A stretch of DNA of 12,103 bases from Desulfobacteraceae bacterium (GCA_015486915.1 WFQS01000524.1:1-12103); one strand, 5' to 3'; positions 1-8,296 are shown, counted from the first letter of the stretch. Notes: generated by a model not told the origin, from the sequence alone. Made by a program: numbers and translations.

Positions 1-2150
1 ATGGATTCCATTTTCTGAGATTGATGTAACTGGGCCTGTATTTTTTTTAATTCGCTTATGTCACGAAGAATAGTTAATGAAGAAACAGAACCATCTGCGT
101 GGAATACAGGTGAGGAAGAGATATGGTAAGTTTTATTGTTTTTTGGAATTCCGATTTCATAATTGATATTTTCTCCATTCACTATTTTTTCATGAACACA
201 CCATGGACATTTTTCGTCGAATTCATGGACAGCACTGTAGCAGACCTCCCCTGTGGCATCCCGGCCTGTTCTTTCAATCATTGCAGGATTCATGTACTCA
301 ATTATATAATCAGATGAGCAGATATACACTGCATCGTTAATGGCTTCCATCATTGAGCGGTATTTTTCTTCACTTTCCTGAACTGCACTTTCCGACAGTT
401 TACGATGTGTGATATCCAATACACTGCCCAGAAAATATGATGGTTTCCCATGGGAATCCCGAATAAGATTGGCATCAAGAATACCGTAGACAATATTGCC
501 ATTTTTGTGAATAAACTGCTTTTCCAGTTGATAGTGTTCTATTTCACCACCTGCAAGCAGGGATTGTTTCATAAGATTCTTTTTTAAAATCTCCTTTGCC
601 GTTATATCAGCAAGATGTTTACCTATTAGCTCTTCTTCACCGTATCCCAGCATTTTGCAATAGGCGCTGTTTGCACTCTCAATTCGGAATTTCAATGAAA
701 TTTTAGCCACACCAATGGCCATATTTTCATAAATCCGTCTGAATTTTTGCTCACTTTCTTTTAAAGCATTTTCAGCCAGTTTTTTTTCAGTAATATCACG
801 GGTAACAAAAAGAACAGCATCTTTATTGTCAATTATCAGGGGCCTGGCAGACAGCAGGCCTGCCCTGATTTTCCCGTTTTTTCCAACAAACTCTGCCTCA
901 AAATTATCAACAAATCCGTGAATTTTAAGCTCAGAAGTAAAAGACTCCCTGTCTTTGATATTCTTCCAGATATTCAGCTCAATTGCAGTTTTTCCGATCA
1001 CTTCTTTTCTTGAATACCCCATAATTTCTGTAAAACCTTTATTTATATCGATATAGACTCCGTTTCCTGCAGTATTCAGATTAATTGCATCAGGGCTTGC
1101 ATGAAATGCCAGCCTGAATTTTTCTTCACTTTGTTGTAATGCTTCCCGCATCTGATAGTCATAAGTTACATCCCGGAAAATCAGTACAATTCCAAAAACA
1201 CTGCCGGTATCGTCCCTGATGGGAGCTGCAGAATCTGCAATGTGATATCTTTTCCCGTTTTTTGAGATAAGCATTGTGTGATTTGCAAGTCCTGCAATAT
1301 TTCCTGTTTCCATAACTCTTTTCACAGGATTGTCTGCTGTTTGTTCTGTCTTTGAATTTATTATGTTAAAAACAGTGGTTAAATTTTTTCCCGCTGCTTG
1401 TTTCCGCCTCCAGCCGGTAAGGTGCTCTGCCACAGAATTCATCCGTATAATTTTTCCCCGGATATCTGTTGTTATAACTGCATCCCCAATGGAATCAAGG
1501 GTTATGGATAATTTTTTTTTACTTCTTGAGAGTTCAGTTCTTATCTTCCGGAAATAAACCATCAATAAGCACAAAGACACTATAAAGCAGAGTATTTCCT
1601 CAATAATATATCCCCAGCGAAAAAACCAGAGGCTCTGTTTTAAAAATGGATAAGCTGCCGCATGAATAGCCAAAAAAATAAAAGCTGCACCAACGAATAG
1701 ATCTTCCGTTCTTTTATTTATTTTTGACCTTAAAAATAATACTCCTGTAAAAAAATAAACAGGTGACAGAAAAATAAAGGCAGGCAATGATGCTGCAAAA
1801 AAACTTAGTTTAAACAAAACACTTAAAATTATCCACGCTGCCCCTGTGAACACAGCCCAGACCCATATCACAGAAAATTGTCTGCCCAGAAAATCATAGG
1901 TGCCCCATAAAAAGAATACACCACTTGCAAGGAGGGATAATTGATTGCAAATTAACAGAAAAGAATCGTTTTGGAATTTAATCATAAGAATCATAAAAAC
2001 AAATCTTATGATATAAAAAGACAGTCCTGCTGCCCATAGGAATAAATATTTTCTCGGGTCATGTAAATAAAGATAACAATAGATGAAAATTAAACACAAT
2101 ATCCCTGTTATTGTGGCTGTTATAGACGGAATTAACCAGGGCATGGACAT
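1..2150 (-). CDS. Multi-TM, four-PAS sensor histidine kinase, N-terminal 716 residues (runs off window)
   Basis: Membrane sensor kinase, cut by the window edge just as its dimerisation/phosphoacceptor domain begins. Residues about 1-200 hold roughly seven hydrophobic segments, a membrane sensor region I cannot assign to a named family. Four PAS-like domains follow at about 211-330, 340-455, 463-583 and 593-700, several ending in the usual RDIT/RDVT-type exit. The last visible residues, LHQSQKMES, are the typical entry to a HisKA domain (QKMESIG...AGGIAHDFNN in relatives), so a kinase core is expected beyond base 1; that part is inferred. The fourth PAS has a Cys cluster (C637, C648-P-W-C651). 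The start at 2150 is supported by GGAGG at 2162-2158, seven bases upstream. The gene begins 28 bases after the stop of the hybrid kinase upstream and is probably co-transcribed with it. The frame is open through all 716 codons. It could end as a plain or a hybrid kinase. Confidence 0.88.
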   Translation of the reverse strand, partial: MSMPWLIPSITATITGILCLIFIYCYLYLHDPRKYLFLWAAGLSFYIIRFVFMILMIKFQNDSFLLICNQLSLLASGVFFLWGTYDFLGRQFSVIWVWAVFTGAAWIILSVLFKLSFFAASLPAFIFLSPVYFFTGVLFLRSKINKRTEDLFVGAAFIFLAIHAAAYPFLKQSLWFFRWGYIIEEILCFIVSLCLLMVYFRKIRTELSRSKKKLSITLDSIGDAVITTDIRGKIIRMNSVAEHLTGWRRKQAAGKNLTTVFNIINSKTEQTADNPVKRVMETGNIAGLANHTMLISKNGKRYHIADSAAPIRDDTGSVFGIVLIFRDVTYDYQMREALQQSEEKFRLAFHASPDAINLNTAGNGVYIDINKGFTEIMGYSRKEVIGKTAIELNIWKNIKDRESFTSELKIHGFVDNFEAEFVGKNGKIRAGLLSARPLIIDNKDAVLFVTRDITEKKLAENALKESEQKFRRIYENMAIGVAKISLKFRIESANSAYCKMLGYGEEELIGKHLADITAKEILKKNLMKQSLLAGGEIEHYQLEKQFIHKNGNIVYGILDANLIRDSHGKPSYFLGSVLDITHRKLSESAVQESEEKYRSMMEAINDAVYICSSDYIIEYMNPAMIERTGRDATGEVCYSAVHEFDEKCPWCVHEKIVNGENINYEIGIPKNNKTYHISSSPVFHADGSVSSLTILRDISELKKIQAQLHQSQKMES

Positions 2151-2178
2151 TATTTATCCTCCATTTGCATAGATTCTC

Positions 2179-4317
2179 TCAAAGACACTCCTGTACAATT
2201 ATTCCCTGTATCACTGATTTTAATTCTTCCATTTGAAATGGTTTCACAACAACACCTGAAAACCCATATGATTTATAATCACCCATAACAGGATCATTGG
2301 AATAACCGCTTGAAACCACAACTTTTGCTCCAGGATCAATTTTAAGTATTTTTTTCACAGCTTTTTTGCCACCCATACCTCCGGGTATGGTGAGATCCAT
2401 TATGATAAGGTCAAATTTGTCGTTCTTTTCCATGGATTCAGTGTATTTTCTGCATGCTTCAACACCATCCGTTGAAAATTCCACTTCATAGCCAATGTGA
2501 ATCAGCATATCACCCACAACGTCCCTGATCATTTCATCATCATCCATCACAAGTATTTTTCCGGTATTTCCATGTTTTTTAGATACCTCTTTTTCGGAAA
2601 TTTTTGACTCATTGGCAACGGCCTTAAATTTTTCCCCTGAAGCAGGCAGATAAATCCGGAAACTTGCTCCCTTTGTTTCTATGGATTCTACGCTTATATA
2701 TCCGTCATGTCTCTTTATAATGGAATGCACCATTGCAAGGCCAAGACCGTTTCCATTTTGTTTTGTTGTAAAATACGGATCAAAAATATTCTGGAGATTT
2801 ATTTTGCTTATACCCTCGCCATGGTCCTTAATACTTATTTTTATGTAATTTCCCTGCTTTAATGGAATGGATGTATCATTGGGGTTAATAATGTAATTTT
2901 CAGCTTTTATCGAAATAACACCGTTATTGTGCATAGCCTGAATCGCATTAATAATGATATTGTTTAGAACCTGATTAATCTGCCCCTTGTCTATTTCCGC
3001 ATCAAATAAATCGGGCACAATTGACAATTCATACCCTACGCCTGAGCCCCTTAAAACAAAAACAATGGATTCCTCGATAAATTCAGGCATTGATATTAAT
3101 TTTTTCACAGGGGCACCGCCCCTTGAAAAGGTTAAAAGCTGATTTGTCAAATCCCTTGCCCTGAAGCATGATTGTTCAGTATCAGCAAGGTATTTTGCTA
3201 TTTTATGATCTTTTTCAGCATAGGCCCTGGCAAGGGAGAGATTTCCGATTATCACACCAAGGATATTGTTGAAATCATGGGCAATACCGCCTGCAAGCAA
3301 GCCAATGGATTCTAATTTCTGAATCCTTAAAAGATCTTCTTTCATTTTTTCTTTTTCTTCAATTTCTCTTTTAAGACGGGCATTTGTTCTTAAAAGTTCG
3401 GAAGTACGTTTTTTTACAATAAGTTCAAGGCTTGTATTTAAATTTTTTAACTCCGCATTTGCCTTTGCAAGTTTTACCGCATAGTTTTCTTTTGCTTTTA
3501 CAGCAGTTTTCAGGGCAGTATTATTTTGCAATAATTTTTCAGACATTTTATTAAAAGCACTGCCTATCTCACCTATTTCATCATTTGAATCAAGATCGAC
3601 TTTCGCTCCAAGCACTCCTTGTTCAACCCTGCCCATTGCTCTTTTTAATTTCAATATGGGTTTCACAATAAAACGCGACAATGAAAAATAAATAAAAAAA
3701 GACATGAAAACTGCCAGTAAAAGAACGAAAAAAGAAAAAGCCGTTATGCCCTCTATAATATGCTGCTTTAACGGGTGGAGATCATAGTAAATTGTTATAT
3801 AGCCTACACGGTCGCCGATTACCTCGATGGCATTTGAATAACAGGCCATATCTTTCATACCCCGAGTATTTGTTAAAAAAACAGCTTGTTTATCAAAAAG
3901 CTCTATCTGATTTTCAGATAGAGCTTTCACTGTATCTTTAGTTTTCAAAGCAGGGCCTGCATTTTTTTCCTGTTTAACCGAATTCTGTTCTGTATGTTCA
4001 TTATTCGGATTATATTCCATGGACAAGAGCACATCACCTTTTTTATTATAGATAACTGCCTTTGTAACTCCATTGACCTTTATTATATCATTTAATGATG
4101 AATTAAGGGCAAGATTCTGGCGGGCAAAGATTTCATTTGCCAATTCTTCTCTTTTTTGTTCAAAAAGCACAGATAAAAATGTGTTAATTTCTTTATATTG
4201 ATGATTCAAATACTTTTTCCCTGCAAAATATAAAACAGAACTGCATATAAATATAAATATCAGGCAGATACTTACACCAATCACATTTATTTTAAATGAA
4301 AGGCTTGTGGTTTTCAT
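2179..4317 (-). CDS. Hybrid sensor histidine kinase with C-terminal receiver domain
   Basis: Inner-membrane sensor kinase of 712 residues. TM1 spans about 11-33, followed by a periplasmic sensor segment (about 34-190, possibly Cache-like, not certain) and TM2 (about 191-214). HAMP (about 215-268) ends in the DEIGEIGSAFNKM signature, and a coiled coil covers about 270-330. The HisKA H-box is GGIAHDFNN with phosphoacceptor H347. HATPase motifs are the N-box around N453/N457, G1 DHGEGI (498-503), the F-box IFDPYFTTK (511-519) and G2 NGNGLGLAMV. A receiver domain follows (about 587-710) with acidic D592/D593, phosphoacceptor D641, S669/S670 and K692. All catalytic residues are present. There is no DNA-binding output. 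A phosphorelay to a separate Hpt or regulator, or self-modulation through the receiver, is inferred. The start is weakly supported by TGGGGT a few bases upstream. It lies 62 bases after the binding-protein gene, with no terminator between, so co-transcription is likely. Confidence 0.93.
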   Translation of the reverse strand: MKTTSLSFKINVIGVSICLIFIFICSSVLYFAGKKYLNHQYKEINTFLSVLFEQKREELANEIFARQNLALNSSLNDIIKVNGVTKAVIYNKKGDVLLSMEYNPNNEHTEQNSVKQEKNAGPALKTKDTVKALSENQIELFDKQAVFLTNTRGMKDMACYSNAIEVIGDRVGYITIYYDLHPLKQHIIEGITAFSFFVLLLAVFMSFFIYFSLSRFIVKPILKLKRAMGRVEQGVLGAKVDLDSNDEIGEIGSAFNKMSEKLLQNNTALKTAVKAKENYAVKLAKANAELKNLNTSLELIVKKRTSELLRTNARLKREIEEKEKMKEDLLRIQKLESIGLLAGGIAHDFNNILGVIIGNLSLARAYAEKDHKIAKYLADTEQSCFRARDLTNQLLTFSRGGAPVKKLISMPEFIEESIVFVLRGSGVGYELSIVPDLFDAEIDKGQINQVLNNIIINAIQAMHNNGVISIKAENYIINPNDTSIPLKQGNYIKISIKDHGEGISKINLQNIFDPYFTTKQNGNGLGLAMVHSIIKRHDGYISVESIETKGASFRIYLPASGEKFKAVANESKISEKEVSKKHGNTGKILVMDDDEMIRDVVGDMLIHIGYEVEFSTDGVEACRKYTESMEKNDKFDLIIMDLTIPGGMGGKKAVKKILKIDPGAKVVVSSGYSNDPVMGDYKSYGFSGVVVKPFQMEELKSVIQGIIVQECL

Positions 4318-4379
4318 TTTTACCCCATTTGTTTTTTATAACGGCCATGATGCAGATCTGAACTGCGTTGCTGTCCCTT

Positions 4380-6569
4380 TTAAGGTGTTATTGTTTTCAG
4401 ATATCTGATTTTTCCATTGTATATTTCATTGATAACAGCGTTTTTATTAACTGGATCACCATTTTTGTCAAAGGATATCCCACCTGTCACTCCCTGAAAT
4501 GATTTTGTATTTTCAAGGGCCATGCGGACATTTTTTCTGTTCGTGGAATGGGCGCGCTTAATCGCATCAGCTAATAGAAATACGGCATCATGGGAAAGTG
4601 CAGAAGCAGAGTTGATATAAGATATATTTTTGTATTTTTTTACAAAGGCAATGGAAACAGGATTTTCTGATTTTTCAGACCAGTGGGTACAGAAAAATCC
4701 ATGTTTTATATATTTTCCGCCTTTATTTAAAAAACTGCCATAGTTCCAGCCGTCCCCTCCGAGAAAAATTGCCTTAATCCCTGAAACCTGTAATTTTTCT
4801 GCAAGAAAACCTGATTCATCATGACCCGAGATAAAAACAACATCAGGCCTGTATTTTTTTACCTGTAAAATAAGGCTGTTACAGTCATTTAGATCAGGCT
4901 TATACATGGCATTGATTAAAACTTTTCCACCTGACTTCTTAAAAATTTTTATAAATTCCCCTGACAAACCAATGCTGTAGGCACTTGTTATATCGGTTAG
5001 TACAAGGGCTGATTTTGCTTTTAAATCATTTCTGGCAAATTCTGCCATAACTTTTCCCTGGAAATCATCTGTAAAACAGACCCGGAATATATAATTGCCG
5101 ATTTTTGTAAGTTTCGGGTTTGTCGACATATTGGATATCATTGGAATTTTATGAGCCTCGGCAATTTTTGCAACGGCAAGGGAATGTGAACTCCAGAGTG
5201 AGCCTATAATAGCTGTAACATTATCTGCAACTGCCTTTTCAGCAGCAATTTGTGATCCTATGGGACAACTCCTATTATCAATAATATCAACTTTAATCTT
5301 TCTATTTTCAATCCCCCCGGATTTATTTATCTCGTCTGCTGCATCAACAACTCCTGTAACGGAAGATTGGCTTACCTGTGCAGCCCTGCCGGTTAATGCA
5401 TAAATGGCTGCTATACTTATAGTCTTTTCCTTAACGGTTTTAATGTAATGATATATATGGTGATCAAATTTCATGATAACCACCTGCTTTCCAATGGGGT
5501 TACCTGTCCCGTCAAAGGTGATACTTCCTGTTGCTCCTTTAAAATCAAAAGTTCTGGCAAGCACATCCCGGATTATTTTTCTGTCAATGGTACCTGCATT
5601 GTTGACTGCCCGACAGAAGAGCCTTGTGGCATCATATGCCAATGCAATAACACCATTGTAAACAGGTTTTTTGAATTTTTTATAAAAGATTTTCTGAAAA
5701 TGTCTGGATTCGGGAAAGGGAAGAGATTTCTGCCACGGAGCCGCAGCATAACTGCCGTTTAAATAGTCTCCTGCATAGTCAAACATATTTAATGACCAGC
5801 CGTCACCGCCAAGGAAAACAGCTTTTATGCCCATTTTCCCTGCCTGGTGTATTATAAGACCGCTGTCCCTTGAATAACCCGGAATAAAAATTACATCCGG
5901 TTTTATTTTTTTTATTTCTTTTAAAATATCTGAGAAATCAACACATTTCTCCGTATAATTGCCGGTTAGTAATATTTTTCCTCCTGATTTTATAAAAGAT
6001 TGTCTGAAATAATTACTTAAAGTTAAGCTGTATTGCTCATTGATATTCTGTAAAACAACAGCCGTAGCAGCTTTAAGAGTATTTCTGGCAAATAATGCCA
6101 TTATCCTGCCCTGGAGGTCATCGGTGAAGCATACACGGAAAATATAATTACCAATCTCCGTAACTTTGGGAGCCGTGGATGCAGGAGTTATCATTGGAAT
6201 GCCCGCTTTTTGCAGTACAGGTGCCATGGCAAGGGAATGGGAACTCCAGGATGCTCCGATGACTCCTGTTACCTTTAATTTTACAGCTTTTTCTGCAGCG
6301 GATTTTGATCCAATACTGGTGCTTTTATTGTCAAGAAAAATTAATTCAACAGGTTTTCCAAGCAATCCCCCATTTCTGTTTATCTCATCAACGGCCAATT
6401 GTGCACCCTGGATTATGGGCAGGCTGTCATCAACGGCAATACCTGTCTGTGAAGTTATACAGACTATTTTTACAGATTCAAATGCCCTTGCCCCAGGGCA
6501 TGTAAAACATGAAATCAGTATAAGACAAATCAGGAAAAAAAGAGTCCATATTGTTTTTACAGATTTCAT
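4380..6569 (-). CDS. Secreted protein with two fused Peripla_BP_6 (LivJ-type) ligand-binding domains
   Basis: Periplasmic ligand-binding protein of 729 residues, about twice the usual length for a branched-chain-amino-acid-type binding protein because the domain is present twice. Domain 1 covers about 34-378 and domain 2 about 383-727. Matching landmarks sit 348-351 residues apart: WSSHSLA at 108 and 459, GNYIFRVCFTDD at 140 and 491, FLGGDGW at 252 and 602, and the C-terminal FD near 352 and 700. The N-terminus has Lys residues, a hydrophobic stretch and either a signal peptidase I site (A-R-A29) or a lipobox (L-I-S-C21), so anchoring is undecided. The start was chosen at 6569 because AAGGAGG precedes it; an upstream TTG adds 21 residues that derive from a relic. 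The family normally delivers amino acids or related ligands to ABC transporters. No permease or ATPase is next to it. Two sensor kinases follow, so a sensory role is inferred. Ligand unknown. Confidence 0.9.
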   Translation of the reverse strand: MKSVKTIWTLFFLICLILISCFTCPGARAFESVKIVCITSQTGIAVDDSLPIIQGAQLAVDEINRNGGLLGKPVELIFLDNKSTSIGSKSAAEKAVKLKVTGVIGASWSSHSLAMAPVLQKAGIPMITPASTAPKVTEIGNYIFRVCFTDDLQGRIMALFARNTLKAATAVVLQNINEQYSLTLSNYFRQSFIKSGGKILLTGNYTEKCVDFSDILKEIKKIKPDVIFIPGYSRDSGLIIHQAGKMGIKAVFLGGDGWSLNMFDYAGDYLNGSYAAAPWQKSLPFPESRHFQKIFYKKFKKPVYNGVIALAYDATRLFCRAVNNAGTIDRKIIRDVLARTFDFKGATGSITFDGTGNPIGKQVVIMKFDHHIYHYIKTVKEKTISIAAIYALTGRAAQVSQSSVTGVVDAADEINKSGGIENRKIKVDIIDNRSCPIGSQIAAEKAVADNVTAIIGSLWSSHSLAVAKIAEAHKIPMISNMSTNPKLTKIGNYIFRVCFTDDFQGKVMAEFARNDLKAKSALVLTDITSAYSIGLSGEFIKIFKKSGGKVLINAMYKPDLNDCNSLILQVKKYRPDVVFISGHDESGFLAEKLQVSGIKAIFLGGDGWNYGSFLNKGGKYIKHGFFCTHWSEKSENPVSIAFVKKYKNISYINSASALSHDAVFLLADAIKRAHSTNRKNVRMALENTKSFQGVTGGISFDKNGDPVNKNAVINEIYNGKIRYLKTITP

Positions 6570-6576
6570 GCCTACA

Positions 6577-6583
6577 CCTCCTT
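6577..6583 (-). promoter_or_regulatory. Shine-Dalgarno site that fixes the start of the double binding protein
   Basis: On the minus strand AAGGAGG reads from 6583 to 6577, seven bases before the ATG at 6569. It is the best ribosome binding site in the window. It argues that the signal peptide starting MKSVK is the true N-terminus and that the longer TTG-initiated frame is not used. Confidence 0.75.
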
Positions 6584-6635
6584 TTTTTATCAGGCAGGTT
6601 TCATAGCCTCCGTCAGGACCTGATTGTTTCAAAAT

Positions 6636-6710
6636 ACTTTGCTTGTCGATTATTGCATTAATGACACCATCTTTATTAACAGGATTACGGTTTTTGTCAA
6701 AGCATATTTT
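6636..6710 (-). pseudogene. Relic of the C-terminal end of a Peripla_BP_6 binding protein
   Basis: Read on the minus strand, this stretch encodes ICFDKNRNPVNKDGVINAI. Aligned with residues 698-716 of the neighbouring double binding protein (ISFDKNGDPVNKNAVINEI), 13 of 19 residues are identical. The frame is the same as that of the intact gene and stays open from an in-frame TAA at 6728-6726 to the intact start at 6569, with no stop where the relic should have ended. Further upstream in this frame the residues ELQNPFWF-stop-PVQV weakly recall LENTKSFQGV of the intact protein. That suggests decay with a CAA-to-TAA type change, but this part is tentative. I infer a lost third domain or a deleted neighbouring paralogue. 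It has no start and no fold of its own and is unlikely to be expressed as a separate protein. Confidence 0.72.
6672..6700 (-). promoter_or_regulatory. Possible sigma70-type promoter for the binding protein-kinase block
   Basis: On the minus strand a perfect TTGACA (6700-6695) is followed after 17 bases by AATAAA (6677-6672), a 4 of 6 match to TATAAT. It would give a leader of about 95 bases before the binding-protein start. The TTGACA is also explained by the FDK codons of the relic, so chance is a real alternative. Confidence 0.22.
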
Positions 6711-6711
6711 C

Positions 6712-6729
6712 CTAACCTGGACAGGTTAG
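6712..6729. repeat. Perfect 8-base inverted repeat (possible operator)
   Basis: CTAACCTG and CAGGTTAG are separated by GA, forming an 18-base near-palindrome upstream of the double binding protein and overlapping the decayed relic. No T-run follows on either strand, so it does not look like a rho-independent terminator. Its symmetry and place fit a dimeric regulator site, but no regulator is visible in the window. Confidence 0.4.
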
Positions 6730-6732
6730 AAC

Positions 6733-6746
6733 CAAAACGGGTTTTG
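6733..6746. repeat. Second short inverted repeat in the same gap
   Basis: CAAAAC and GTTTTG are separated by GG, four bases from the previous inverted repeat. The arms are mostly A/T and short, so chance is possible. No terminator shape is evident. Confidence 0.25.
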
Positions 6747-6819
6747 TAATTCTTTTGTCAAATAAAAAGAAAACCAGGGATAAGAAACAACGGCGGGATA
6801 TTTTTTTGAAGCGGGTCAA

Positions 6820-8295
6820 TCACTTTTGCTGACATCCATCCGGCGGCAGTCCTGAAAACATTGCAAATCCCCTGTGCCATGCCGATTGTTCACTGCCCTT
6901 TGGTTCCGGTCTTGTATCCCATGCCATTTTGCGCATTGTCTCGTCAAGCTCCCATTTTAGAAACGAAAGTTTTGCAGACTCAACTCTGATTAAAAATTGG
7001 CACATGTCATCGTATGGAGCATGTTTTACAGCTTTAATAAAATGATTTATGCACAGTCCGTGGCCATTTTCAAATGTTTTTTGATGACGTGGAGATTCAA
7101 GCAGTGCAAAAAGCAGATCCAGCGCCCGCTGTTCGGCTTTATTGATTCGTTCACACACAGGGCATCTTATCGGCGATGTAACAGCCTCGCGGATATCAAT
7201 TCTGCTGTTTTCGCCTGCGTTTTTATCTTTTTTCGTCAATTTCTGCCACACCGGAGTGTTATTTCTTTCCTGCAGGTTTCTCAGTTTTTTTGCTGCAATC
7301 AATGTGCTGGTCCAGGCGGCCTTTAAGGCGGCATATACTGCGGCAAACTGCAGATCAGGTCTGCCAAGATTCACACATGCAAGAACATGTTCCCTGCAGG
7401 TAGGGAGCACACCGGTCAGTTGATCAATATCATCCATGCCTGAAATTTTATAATTATCAAGCCAGTTAATCCACTGGCTCATTGCAGCATATTGTTCAAG
7501 ACATACGGGGCAGGCAGTTTTATTTTCAAGGGAAGTTATAAAATCAGCTACAGGATCCATACCGGGATTTCTGCAATAGATCCTGTGAAGCCAGACAAGA
7601 TCTTCGGTATTAAAAGCAGGACCCACTGAAAGCAAAAGACCTGTCCTGCAGGCATCGCTTTTTATACCTGCACTGATCATGGATGAACCGGCATTTTCCA
7701 TGGCATGTACAGCAGATGCAATGGCTTTCTCATGCTTTGGAATCAACTGCTGAATCACTTCATGAGAAGCTTTTTCTGAAAATTCCATAAAATGACGGAA
7801 ACACATAATGCCGGGATGACCATAATCTTTTAAAGCCCTGCCCTCTTTGATCAGTTTATGAAAAAACCACAGAAACCTTTTGGTACTGGTTTTTGATGAA
7901 GCACAGACCGGGCAGTCTGAAGGATCGGGAAAAAGTAAAAACAGATCTTTTTCCTGTCCTGAAAGGTATAAGTACAGCTGAGCACAAACTTTTTGCACAA
8001 CATGGTCATGCACAAAATTAAGCTGGGGAAGAAGCTGTCTCTGTTGATCAAGAAAAGCTCCGTGGCGCGTGCAGAACCCATATGACGATCTGATTTTTTC
8101 CAGGAAATCAGGCTCATGATATATCTCCATTGGAAACCAGGAAAGATATTTTCTATCATGGGATTCTGTTGATGCACAGATGGGACAGCCTTTTTTTTTC
8201 ACTGCATCAAGAAGAAGCATTTCAAGCCCCCGCACTTCATTTTCAGGAGCTTGCGATTCTTTCTTTTTTTTATTTATGTATTTTATCAAAGTCAT
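6820..8295 (-). CDS. Protein with four CPxC...CxxH modules, probably zinc-binding (DUF6062-like)
   Basis: A 491-residue protein with no signal peptide or clear membrane helix, so probably cytoplasmic. It carries four copies of a Cys/His module: C37-P-I-C40 with C75-x2-H78; C128-P-V-C131 with C165-x2-H168; C262-P-V-C265 with C300-x2-H303; and C378-P-V-C381 with C415-x2-H418. The distance between the second and third Cys is 35, 34, 35 and 34 residues. Each module ends in an Rx/INH-type helix start followed by helical sequence. Four-ligand CCCH sites of this kind usually hold structural zinc, and the module resembles DUF6062 proteins; both are inferred, and the reaction or partner is unknown. 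The start at 8295 lies one base after the transporter stop and is preceded by GGGGA. A start 13 codons earlier would lie inside the transporter gene and is rejected. Close coupling suggests the two proteins work together or need matched amounts. Confidence 0.85.
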   Translation of the reverse strand: MTLIKYINKKKKESQAPENEVRGLEMLLLDAVKKKGCPICASTESHDRKYLSWFPMEIYHEPDFLEKIRSSYGFCTRHGAFLDQQRQLLPQLNFVHDHVVQKVCAQLYLYLSGQEKDLFLLFPDPSDCPVCASSKTSTKRFLWFFHKLIKEGRALKDYGHPGIMCFRHFMEFSEKASHEVIQQLIPKHEKAIASAVHAMENAGSSMISAGIKSDACRTGLLLSVGPAFNTEDLVWLHRIYCRNPGMDPVADFITSLENKTACPVCLEQYAAMSQWINWLDNYKISGMDDIDQLTGVLPTCREHVLACVNLGRPDLQFAAVYAALKAAWTSTLIAAKKLRNLQERNNTPVWQKLTKKDKNAGENSRIDIREAVTSPIRCPVCERINKAEQRALDLLFALLESPRHQKTFENGHGLCINHFIKAVKHAPYDDMCQFLIRVESAKLSFLKWELDETMRKMAWDTRPEPKGSEQSAWHRGFAMFSGLPPDGCQQK

Positions 8296-8296
8296 A

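Noticed and set aside
6166..6606. 146-codon open frame on the plus strand
   Set aside because: It is antisense to the first binding domain and its composition mirrors that gene.
6570..6632. TTG-initiated 21-residue extension of the double binding protein
   Set aside because: It would place extra sequence before a clear signal peptide, while the ATG at 6569 has AAGGAGG at ideal spacing. The extension derives from the binding-domain relic.
6739..6761. Second TTGACA as a promoter for the sensory block
   Set aside because: The hexamer 17 bases downstream is GTTTTG, which does not resemble a -10 box.
6745..6761. A further binding-domain relic starting FDKRITKPV
   Set aside because: Only FDK and PV recall the FDKNGDPV motif, and upstream residues do not align. 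The match is too short to separate from chance.
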